Shown one piece after another: positions 55,706 to 64,000 of a stretch of 64,000 nucleotides of DNA (positions are counted from its first letter, which is position 1; each line of letters starts with the position of its first letter). The position numbers and the translations under genes were made by a program. Below the pieces are notes generated by a model. The model did not search any database and was not told the origin of the DNA. It saw only the letters and a program-made list of their open reading frames with translations. Source of the DNA: Ascaphus truei. Taxonomy: Eukaryota > Chordata > Amphibia > Anura > Ascaphidae. The stretch is from assembly GCA_036426205.1 (NCBI GenBank), contig CM071574.1, forward strand, positions 10,926,020 through 10,990,019, in the 5' to 3' direction.

Positions 55706-56289
55706 TACCAGTGTACCAGGGCTCCTGCGCTAGGGTGTGGATATGCAAATTAGCAAACTTGACTATTAAACTGTTTGTTTTGTTTACGTAAAGGACCTTA
55801 TTTCCTAAGAGGTGAAATTCCATCGATACCTTCTGGTGCCAAAAAACACCATATGGACCATTGAAGTAAATGGGACATAAAGGTGGTGTCTACCAGGAAA
55901 CCACAAAGGTGTCTCATGGAATCTACCGCTAAGGAAATATGGACCATAGCCTATAAATTAAATATATGTTTTTACTTTATTATAGATTTTACTAAATATG
56001 AACACAGCATTGCAAATCGAATTTCAGCAAAGTTGCAATAGTTAAATGGTTGTGTTGACTCATTTTTCTAATCACAAATCTCACACTTGAACAGAGATCA
56101 GACAATGCCCTGGGCGAGCCTAAAACTATACCCACTATAAAATAACTGCTGTGACTTTGAATGATTTGTTTCAGGTTATCCTCATCATTTTCATCTTTTC
56201 CCACTAGGTTACTCAGTGAATCAGCACTTCAGTACACGAAGTAACCTTTAAAAGCGTTGATTCAGTGTATTGGAAGATGGAAAAAATAA

Positions 56290-58420
56290 GTGAATGAAAA
56301 CACGTCTGAAATGGATGATTCCAACAGATTATTAAATCCTGTTTTGCTCTTGAGGATGAGGTTGAAAATGCAGTGTGCTAAACTACATTTAGAGGTACAG
56401 TGCCACTTAGTACCAATATGCATTAATGGCAATAATATACTTAATAGTTTAAAACAAAAACTGGAATTCCTAGTGCTCAAGTGGGCTGTTGTAGATAAAT
56501 TACACCATTATCTATATGGGGTCTCCTTTGAAGTGCGACCCAATAATAATCCTTTGACATATATCCTGACCTCCGCCAAATTAGATGCCACTGGCCACAT
56601 GTGGTTGGCTGCCCTGTTTAAACTATCAGTTCACGCTGAAGTACATGCCAGGACCATTGAATATCGGAGCCGACGCTCTGTCCAGAAGGCCTGGATTGAG
56701 CTTCACACCAAATAATGGCCAGTTGGAAGAAATTCCTGACCCTGGGATTCGGGCAATGTGCTCAACACCGGCGATAGTGGAGGATAAGATAGCTTTCTCC
56801 GAACTCAGAGTGGTGGACTCATTGGGATGTCAGTCAAAAGTACTTCCTGCAACATACTGCCACCCAGAAGGCATGTCCATCATGCAAGATACCATAATGA
56901 GATAGAAAGTGAAACACCAGATGTGAGACCCGGTGTTAGAGCCATACGCCGGGCCATCTAATAAAACAACCCCTCTTTAGTGAAGCGTGATCCTACCGAC
57001 ATGGTCGCTGTTATTATGAGGGAATGGGACAAGTTCCACATAGACCGTGGCGTCCTCTACGTGTTGTTCCCTATCATGACCTTCCTGATAGGAGACAACT
57101 CGTCCTGCCCAGAAGCTTTCAGTACCCCATCCTATGATCTCTGCATGATGATCACGGACACCTGGGAGTGGACAAAAGATTCTGACTAGTAAGAGATAGG
57201 TTCTTCTGGCCCAAGATGCGGGAATCAGTGGAGTGCCATTGCCGGAGGTGTCTGCAGTGCATACAGGGAAAAACACTGCCTACACGCACAGTCCCAATGG
57301 GCCACTTAAAGAGCTCTGGTCCCATGGACCTAGTCTGCATGAATTTTCTCTGCATCGAGGCAGACTCAAAGGGTATCGGGAACATCCAGGTAGTAACAGA
57401 CCATTACACCCGATACGCTCAAGCGTTCCCTACCAAAGACCAGAAAGCTCTCACAGTAGCCAAAGTACTGTGGGAGATGTACTTTATCCATTACGGTTAC
57501 CTAATCGGATGCACTCCGATCAACGGAGAAACTTTGAGAGCAAGTTAATCAAAGAACTTCTAAAATTGCTCAAAATCGAGAAGTCTCATACGACTCCCTA
57601 TCACCCTGAAGGAGATGCCCTGCCGGAAACATTCAACCGAACTCTACTGGATATGCTAGGTCCTCTGAAGGGTTCTGAGAAGGCAAGATGGAGCAAGCAT
57701 GTTGAGCCATTAGTACATGCCTACAATTGCACCAGGCATGAATCCACCGGATACACACCCTATTTTATGATGTTCGGCAGAGAGGCACGACTACCTGTGG
57801 ACATTAGTCTCTGAGTATCCACTGACAGTGTACCAAACTTGATGCACTACAAATGTGTGCAAAGGCTTCAGGATAACCTCCGTAGAGCATATCAGTTGGC
57901 AAAAAAAGCCACTGCCAAGCTGAACGAGAATAACAAGCGGAGGTGTGACCATAAAGTACGCCATCGGGAACTTCAGCACAGAGACGCAGTTCTCCTGCGG
58001 AATTTAAGAATACCAGGAGAGCATACGTTAGCAGACCACTGGTGAGAGACTCACTTCAAGGTAGAGTCACAGATGCCTGGCCTTCCTGTATATCGTATCC
58101 AAGATTCAGAGGAAAGGGTAAAGGTCTGGCATCGAAATCACTTGCTATTACACAATTGGGGGGAACATAACCTGAATCACCCCCAATAATGCCTTCAAGT
58201 GAACAGGAAGAAACCAGCGAAATCACGACTGCTATAATTGAAGACAATCAGGATCCTTTGGGAGGAACCTCTGCCACCACAAATGGAGATTGGTGGGCAC
58301 CACCAGAAGAAGTAGTAGGTTATGGGCCTGTCCTCCATGTACCCTTAACAGCGGCTTCAACAAGTCAACAACTCGACCCAAGGAGTCCGAGTTTTGTTCC
58401 AACTGAGACTATGTAGCTTA
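56290..58420 (+). pseudogene. Ty3/gypsy-type retrotransposon pol remnant (RNase H and integrase)
   Basis: Decayed LTR-retrotransposon polyprotein, opposite to the host gene. About 56450-56700 is the RNase H C-terminal part (LEFLVLKWAV, NNPLTYILTSAKLDATG, then GPLNIGADALSRRP in another frame). About 57130-57265 gives an integrase HHCC zinc finger (HDDHGHLGV then CHCRRCLQC). About 57320-57690 is the integrase core: the second catalytic Asp (in HSDQ) and the Glu (in the YHPEGDALPE motif) remain, while the position of the first Asp reads Asn (VCMNFL). Frameshifts and stops separate the pieces, so it cannot be active. Protease and RT are not seen upstream; the copy looks 5'-truncated. Confidence 0.9.
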
Positions 58421-59245
58421 AGATTCCCACCTTATGATAGGGCCAAGGCCTCAAGCCGATGGTAGCCTCTCCACCCAAGAAGATGGTGGAGAAGAGACTC
58501 GTCAGAGTCAGAGAGTGAGACGCCCTCCAACTCGAGTGGCGTATGATGTGCTAGGGGCACCTCACTATGAGTCTTAGCAGCTGTCTCAGGCACCAGGGAC
58601 TCTTCCCATTAGTGCTAGTAGTACTGTGCTGGTGACCAGACGGCCACGCGGCACACTGCGGCCTGGTACCAGGCCACAGGATCCTGATACATTGTGTAAG
58701 ACCCCCCGGCTGGAGCTCACACTTAGAGGAGGACCCTTAGGAGAGAGGAGATTTGTGTTGGGGGCCTCGCTACGTGGGATCCGCTCCAACTCACCATGCC
58801 AAGCAGCACCTGGGTACTGGAGTACCCAGCCAGGTACCCAACATCTACAGGGGGTAGTGCTACAGTACCTCACATTTGGGTGGGATTGCTAGGGCAGGAC
58901 ACCAGGGGTTACTGGTGCCACGGCACCCTCAGTATTTTGTGGGAACCACCACGTGTTGGGTCTCTGTTATACTTTGGGTACCGTTTATTGTGTTATCTGT
59001 TTTTAGTCTGTGTACAGTAAAGCTTAGTATATATACATATGTGTGGTGTATTACTCATTACTGTATATCGGTACCTGTGAGGGGTTATCCTGCCAACGCT
59101 GGTATCCTTTATGGGTGGAGGCACTGCACGCAAAGAGAAAGAGCTCACCCCAGACTCCCAGAGGTGGAGACTTAGCTCTCATGTGAGCAGACAGGTACAG
59201 CAGTACGCGTAGTTGCCCGCAGGCAAAGGAAAAGGGGGCTACACT
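58421..59245 (+). mobile_element. Probable 3' tail or LTR of the gypsy element
   Basis: Sequence directly downstream of the integrase reading frames is less AT-rich than the intron around it and ends near GGGGGCTACA at 59245, which would suit an LTR ending in CA. There is no second LTR in the window to compare with, so the boundary is a guess. Confidence 0.35.
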
Positions 59246-59562
59246 TGCTTTTCTCACGTTAAGGTTATGATATTTATAGGCATTTAGTCCATGTCTTAGG
59301 GATAACTAACAAATAGGGGCATGAATAAGGGAGCGACAAGGTAGAGTTACGGGTATTAACATTTACGTTAAACACCATCTTACAATATTTACAAACACTA
59401 ATGATCTAAACGTGAATAAACTTTCAAAAATAATTTTTGAATACTTTACAGTTATTAAACTGTGAACAGTAACCAGACAAATAGTATCTAATTCAAACTA
59501 GCCGATCTAGCATTTTGGTTATGGAGGTAAACCACACTGTATGAACTGGATATACTTTGGAT

Positions 59563-59737
59563 CAGTGGTGGCCAACTCCATTCCTCAAGGGTCACCAACA
59601 AGTCAGGTATTAGGGATATCATTGCTTCAGCACAGGTGGCTCAATCAATGACTCAGTCTTCTACCGAGCCACTGATTGAGTCACCTGTGTAGCAGCACAT
59701 GTTGGTGGCCCTTAAGGACTGTAGTTGACCCTTCCTG
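59563..59737. mobile_element. Palindromic hAT-type MITE, copy 11
   Basis: Starts CAGTGGTGGCCAACTCC and ends GTAGTTGACCCTTCCTG, with the shared palindromic interior. Flanks CTTTGGAT (59555-59562) and TTTTGGAT (59738-59745) are an 8-bp target duplication with one mismatch. Confidence 0.88.
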
Positions 59738-59893
59738 TTTTGGATAATCAGTATGTTTTAATATGTTGTTGCTCTGTGTTGCTAGTTACATCAATGAAAA
59801 GGGACAATGTCTTTATAGAAAATGAATACATCCCATGAATAATTCATCTATACATGTTCTTCCAACGCAATCTTATAAATATTGACTACTAAC

Positions 59894-60081
59894 CTTGTAT
59901 CCAACAGGGAGATCTTGACAATCTTGGGAACAACCACTGACTCTTTTACTTAAGCATTCATTTATATGGCAGCCTCTTTCATCAGATCCATCTCCACAGT
60001 CATCTATAGTGTCACAAAGAACTCCCTCAGGAACACACTTTCCATTTTTGCAAATAAAAGATGAACTGTTGCATGACTGTT
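59894..60081 (-). CDS. LRP1B: LRP1B exon: last LDLa of cluster III plus start of EGF-like module
   Basis: The first part is an LDLa module ([31 protein letters not shown]) with all six cysteines and the DCGDGSDE calcium motif. The second part begins an EGF-like module ([23 protein letters not shown]), whose remaining cysteines lie in the next exon. Starts in phase 1 after TTTTCAG and ends in phase 0 at AAG before GTTAGT. This exon marks the change from ligand-binding cluster to the EGF/propeller unit. Confidence 0.94.
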
Positions 60082-61501
60082 CTGAAAATAAAGTACAACA
60101 CAAGTCTAAAAAACATATCAACTTCCAGAGATCTATAATTGCATGACATAGAATGAAAATGTATGCTAATTAATTTTCCCAAACCCACGATTTTCACTCT
60201 AACTTGACTTCCTGTGCAGCTCCGGTAAATGTATAATAATTAAACTCTTTTGCGCTTGATTTGTCTAAGAAACACCGCAAAACTAGAACGTTGCCAGTTA
60301 TTTGTTTTGCTACCCAAACTGGCGGAGGTGAAAAACAAACTAATTACAAATGTGAAATGCTTCCTTCTTGAAATGATTCACATCTTGATGATCAAGCCTA
60401 GCAAGCTGTTCATAATCAGGCAATTAGTCCCAAAACAAAGGATGACAATATGTCAAAGGCATAAGCATGTTCATTTGTTCTTTTTAGTCATCTAAATATA
60501 TAGAAACCCACTTACTGTACTTTTCGGTGCTAGAAGTAGCCCTTTTCTTTGTTCATTGTTACAAAGTCAAAGCCCTTGGGATTCTTTCTTGAGCATTTTG
60601 CATTCACAAAAATGATAGTAACATCCGTAACATTACAAAAATGATGTCTGTTGTTTGATCTGTGCTTGGAATGTGTGTTTGTGTGTTTGTGTGTTTGTAT
60701 ATTTGTGGGGAGGCGGATATTGAGTCTAAGATTATTTGTCATAGTATTTCTTTGAAAAATCCATCTAATGTATTGTTACAAACTATAGGGTCTTTTTTGA
60801 TCAAAGTCTCTACCAGTTTTGCAGCCGGGAGACTTTGCTAAACAGATTACATGGGAGTTTAAGTATTAAAGTCTCCTGGCGGCAAAAGAGAGGCAAGAAA
60901 AAAACTGTGCCACATTTATCAAAGGAGAAAATCCCATGGATTATATCGGGATTCTTTTCTGTGATAAATATCGTGATATTCTTTTCACCAGTTGCGGCCC
61001 CCTTTTTGCAGCACGAATACTTGGATAATTAATGTTCACAGTGTAAAAATCCTTAGGGTCTATTTACTAAAGTATGGCAAAACCAGTGCAAGAAACAGTC
61101 AGATTCCTCATGGGACAGGAATCTCATTGCTAGCAGTAGAAGTTTTCCCTTTGATCAATCTGGTGCAAGTCTTTTGAACAGTCATTGTCCCAGTTTTGCA
61201 GATTGAGACTTTAGTAAAGAACCTCCCTATGTCTGCCTCAAACATGATAAAATATTGAAATACATAGTGATGAACTTGTATAGGAAAATCTAGCTCTCCT
61301 TGGGATTATGAGTGTATATAACAAATCATATCACCAATACATTATATGTAGTTCATTTATCAACATTAACACTATGTCAAGTCATATTATAAGTTGGAAA
61401 CACACCTTTCATATGATTCCCCAACAGGGTTACTTCCGAAAAGTTAATGCATTACAGACCCATACTGTAAATCTGTGAGCATTTGTATCAGCTGTATAGT
61501 G

Positions 61502-61683
61502 CAGAGGTGGGCAACTCCAGTCTTCAAGGGCCACCAACATGCCAGGTATTAGGGATAAGCTTGCTCTAGCACAGGTGGCTCACTCAGTGGCTCAGTCAAT
61601 GACTGAGCTGAGCCACTGATTGATCCACCTGTGCTAAAGCAGGGATATCCAGAAAACCTGACCTGTTGGTGGCCCTTGAGGAC
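61502..61683. mobile_element. Palindromic hAT-type MITE, copy 12 (one end truncated)
   Basis: The left end CAGAGGTGGGCAACTCCAG is intact and the interior inverted repeat is clear. The right side stops after TGGTGGCCCTTGAGGACA and lacks the terminal GGAGTTGGCC, so that end is lost or diverged. Confidence 0.85.
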
Positions 61684-61809
61684 ACACTTTTATAAGAGTG
61701 TTTTTGACATAAGGATTTTATATTGTACATCCAAAAGATTCTCTGATGCTAATGTATTATTACCAACATAAAAGCCTGAAAGTTTTGATATACAGCCCAT
61801 ACTGTAATG

Positions 61810-62131
61810 CAGGGGTGCGCAACTTGTATTGCAGCGCTCTCCTGCCTCCACTCCCTCCGGTGCTCGCACTCCCCCTTACCTTCCCGTCAGCATCGAATGA
61901 TGCTGTGGGGTCATGTGACGTGATGTCACGTGATGCTGCATTGCCATGGCGACGGGCATGAAATGATGCTGCGGGGTTATGTGACGTTGCCATGTAAACA
62001 CGTCATCTAAGCCGGCTGAACCTCGGTAAATTCAGTTGCAGAGGTCTCACACGATCCCAGGGCCTCTGCAACCACCGTGTTCCCCCTTCCCCCCCAAAAA
62101 AATCCTGCATCCCCAAGTTTTCGAACCCCTT
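61810..62131. mobile_element. GC-rich hAT-like MITE with exact 8-bp target duplication
   Basis: It starts CAGGGGTGCGCAAC and ends GTTTTCGAACCCCTT, an imperfect inverted repeat typical of hAT ends. CTGTAATG flanks it exactly at 61802-61809 and 62132-62139. The interior is GC-rich, with a palindromic stretch around GTGACGTGATGTCACGTGATG. Non-coding. Confidence 0.85.
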
Positions 62132-62169
62132 CTGTAATGTATAAATGTGCTGGCAGCTGTCTTACGACT

Positions 62170-62523
62170 AGAGGTGGGCATTTTTTTATTTTTTTGCGAA
62201 TTTGGATCCGCAGCGGATTGACCAGGTTTGCGGATTTCAGCTGATCAATCTCAAAAATGGCGATTTGTGTTCTGCAAACTTGTTATTATTACCAATACAC
62301 TCCGCGGATTCCGCAATGGACGGATGCAATGGGCTGCTGAATCCGTGGATTGTATTCTGCATATCCTTCCACAGGTTGTATCCAATAACAGTTTGTGATT
62401 AATCCGCGCGGATTGAAACTGCTCAAATCAGTGGGCAGATTTGACACACCTAAACGAATTTTGGGGGGTAACATCAGCGAAAATCCGGGAAATGGATTTT
62501 GGCAGATTCGCCTAACTCTACCT
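62170..62523. mobile_element. hAT-like MITE, GGATCCGCAGCGGAT family, copy 2
   Basis: The ends are short inverted repeats, TAGAGGTGGGCA and its degraded complement TTAGGCG..TAACTCTA. The interior repeats variants of 'ATCCGCGGATT' many times. It is flanked by CTTACGAC and CCTACAAC, a decayed 8-bp duplication (6 of 8). The same family occurs at 18374-18791. Ends are accurate to a few bases. Confidence 0.7.
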
Positions 62524-62578
62524 ACAACAATGCACCAGTTAGTAATGAGAAAGTAAAAAGTGTCATAAAACTGTGAAC

Positions 62579-62719
62579 CTGCACTGTGGCACTTTTCGTT
62601 CAACGGTGCTTCATCTGAGTGATCTGGGCAATCAAAGTCTCCATCACATTGCCATTGAAAATTCAGCAAGCATCTTCCATCAGCGCAGCTAAATTCCCCA
62701 GAGCCACACTGGCGATAGC
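62579..62719 (-). CDS. LRP1B: LRP1B exon: LDLa repeat (second from end of cluster III)
   Basis: A complete LDLa module of 47 codons, phase 1 at both ends. It reads from [11 protein letters not shown] through ADGRC and CDGDFDC to [13 protein letters not shown]. All six cysteines are present. The calcium motif is DCPDHSDE with a longer spacer before the last cysteine, as in the equivalent repeats of LRP1 and LRP1B. Acceptor is TTCTCCAG, donor GTTCAC, which is weak after position +2. Joined to the next exon, the linker reads SAEQSC. Confidence 0.93.
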
Positions 62720-63729
62720 CTGGAGAAGAAGGATTAGAGAGAAACCAAACCAAACAAACGTTTAAAAAATGTATATGCTTTGGATCTGATGGATGAGATT
62801 AAAATGGAAGTTCACGTCTGCCCTAGTTTATGTTTGGCAAAAATTTACAACTTAACTCGACTCATAAAAAAATATAACTAAACAGGTCTACAGCGTATCT
62901 TGATCATAATTATTGTCTTTAAATTAATAGGGTCTAAGACCATAACATCTCTTGAGCTCCATTGCTGACCTCACTGTTCCTCTAAACTGTTCTTAACAAT
63001 AATGGAGAATTTCCTAAACCTTTTCACGGGAGGGTTCTCGTCTACTATTTGTGCGCTTTGTGGATTATTTCGCTGACTTGGCAAGACTCTTTGAGTATTA
63101 AAGGGCACAAGGGAAAGGGGATTCTGAGGCTTAGTCCCCTCCTCAATATACTGCGACATTGTCTTATCCTTGCTCTGGAAGGACTTAAATTCCATGCATT
63201 TGAACTGGACAAAAATATACTCGAGCAAGGGGAAGATGTCTCCACAGCTTAGACCGGGGTAGGCAACTTCAGTCCTTAAGGTCTACAAACTGGCCTCGTT
63301 TTCAAGATATCCTAGCTTCAGCACAGCTGGTTCAATCAGTGGCTCAGTCGTTTTGGTTCAACCTCCTGTGGTAAAGCAGGGATGTCCTTAAAACCTGTTC
63401 TGTTGGTGGCACTTGAGGACTGGCGTTGTCTACCCTTAGCTTAGACTATACACTGTAGCATATTACTGTTTCATTACTAGGGAATGAATGTTATTTGTAA
63501 ATGAGTATAAATGTTTATAGTGTGTGCCTTGTTGACTTTTGTAGATAAAAGTTAGATTTCTTATCCTATTCATTACACAAAAATTGTACATAACAAATAT
63601 CGGAGTATAAAAAATAAATCCCAATGTTACATTTTTAAACCTAAACATTTTCCATACTATGTACTTATTTTAGAATCAGTGGTACTACCTATTTTATGTT
63701 TCTTTTAACTATATACTAATATTACTTGC
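62720..63729 (-). other. LRP1B intron (phase 1, GC-AG), about 1.0 kb
   Basis: The intron starts GCAAGTAAT and ends TTCTCCAG. It holds one copy of the palindromic hAT MITE at 63254-63437 and otherwise ordinary AT-rich sequence in which I see no gene. Confidence 0.85.
63254..63437. mobile_element. Palindromic hAT-type MITE, copy 13
   Basis: The element reads CCGGGGTAGGCAAC at one end and GTTGTCTACCC at the other, with the middle an inverted repeat around GCACAGCTGGTTCAATCAG. An exact 8-bp target duplication, AGCTTAGA, flanks it at 63246-63253 and 63438-63445, as expected for a hAT insertion. No coding capacity. Confidence 0.9.
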
Positions 63730-63852
63730 CACATTCCAAAGATTCATCAGAACCATCACTGCAGTCATCATCATGATCGCACATAAACTGCTTAGGAATG
63801 CAGACTTTGTTGCTGCACATAAAAGCATTTTCATCGCATGTAGTAACGGGAG
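63730..63852 (-). CDS. LRP1B: LRP1B exon: LDLa repeat (third from end of cluster III)
   Basis: One complete LDL-receptor class A module of 41 codons, phase 1 at both ends. The six cysteines are all present ([28 protein letters not shown]) and the calcium-cage motif reads [10 protein letters not shown]. Such modules bind ligand through an acidic face held by one calcium ion. The acceptor is a clean TTTTCAG. For the next exon to stay in frame the exon must end at TGTG and be followed by GCAAGTAAT, a GC-type donor. A GT four bases further on would break the frame. This is the most 5' exon in the window. Confidence 0.93.
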
Positions 63853-64000
63853 CTGAAAATATATATGAAGAAAATAAAAATACAGCACAACCACAAATCA
63901 GATTTATGCTTTCCCCATTGAAATTTTGAAACTGGTAATACACTATTTGTGTACAGTACATGTAAGGTTTCCTGTCAGATGTGTACAAAATGAAATATAA

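Larger units (their letters stand above)
50751..59893 (-). other. LRP1B intron (phase 0, GT-AG), about 9.1 kb, repeat-rich
   Basis: From donor to acceptor: MITE at 59563-59737; ordinary sequence; Ty3/gypsy remnant at 56290-58420 with probable tail to about 59245; 55740-56280 with nothing clear; minisatellite and GT/TA microsatellite at 54790-55705; unclassified repeat-like sequence at 54080-54600; MITE at 53940-54068; 53171-53930 with nothing clear; a large fold-back element at 51221-53170; ordinary sequence to the acceptor TTTTTTCATAG. Confidence 0.8.
60082..62578 (-). other. LRP1B intron (phase 1, GT-AG), about 2.5 kb
   Basis: Ends are GTTCAC and TTTTCAG. The part nearest the donor is packed with small DNA transposons: a hAT-like MITE at 62170-62523, another at 61810-62131 and a palindromic MITE at 61502-61683. 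From 60120 to 61480 I see only AT-rich intron sequence, with no gene or clear repeat. Confidence 0.85.

Noticed and set aside
62289..62578. Extension of the LDLa frame past the 62.6 kb exon
   Set aside because: Beyond the donor the frame reads into a hAT-like MITE; the module ends at SA before GTTCAC.
63726..63729. GT donor GGCAA/GTAATA for the 63.8 kb exon
   Set aside because: Gives 127 nt and breaks the phase-1 join; the GC donor keeps frame and the expected linker.

Overview
The window is a piece of vertebrate nuclear DNA lying wholly inside one large gene on the minus strand. Seventeen short coding exons, read from high to low coordinates, encode LDL-receptor class A (LDLa) repeats, two EGF-like modules, one YWTD beta-propeller, a third EGF-like module, and seven more LDLa repeats. 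Among giant LDL-receptor-family proteins, one propeller between two LDLa clusters fits the cluster III to cluster IV junction of LRP1 and LRP1B. The exon peptides match my recollection of LRP1B more closely than LRP1, and the multi-kilobase introns also fit LRP1B. All 16 internal introns join in frame (phases 1,1,0,1,0,0,2,1,1,0,1,1,1,1,1,0), giving 2,370 nt (790 codons) with no stop and no missing exon. Fifteen have GT-AG ends and one appears to be GC-AG. The 5' and 3' ends of the gene and its promoter lie outside the window.

Layout in transcription order: LDLa exons at 63.8, 62.6 and 60.0 kb (the last also starts an EGF); EGF pair at 50.6 kb; propeller exons at 44.4, 42.9, 42.2, 39.9 and 36.1 kb; EGF at 35.1 kb; LDLa exons at 25.7, 23.4, 23.2, 21.2, 10.7, 7.1 and 1.6 kb. 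The protein is a cell-surface endocytic receptor; this part is extracellular ligand-binding modules plus the propeller thought to help release ligand at low pH.

The introns hold a varied set of mobile elements. There are about a dozen copies of a ~130-230 bp palindromic hAT-type MITE, many with recognisable 8-bp target duplications, and several other hAT-like elements. A degraded Tc1 transposase keeps all three DDE residues. A Penelope-like element has an RT and a GIY-YIG endonuclease. There are also a decayed Ty3/gypsy pol, a decayed LINE, a TA-flanked mariner-type MITE, GC-rich MITEs, minisatellites and three large fold-back elements. This mix, and several repeats I recall from frog DNA, suggest an anuran amphibian with a large genome; that is an inference.

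The most interesting structures are two long fold-back repeats (27.5-29.2 kb and 51.2-53.2 kb). Near their centres both carry a short motif resembling a decayed hammerhead ribozyme, a motif known from Penelope-like elements. A nested hAT insertion at 30.9-32.0 kb contains an inverted copy of its own end together with the flanking target duplication. A 990-base assembly gap lies at 15,481-16,470.
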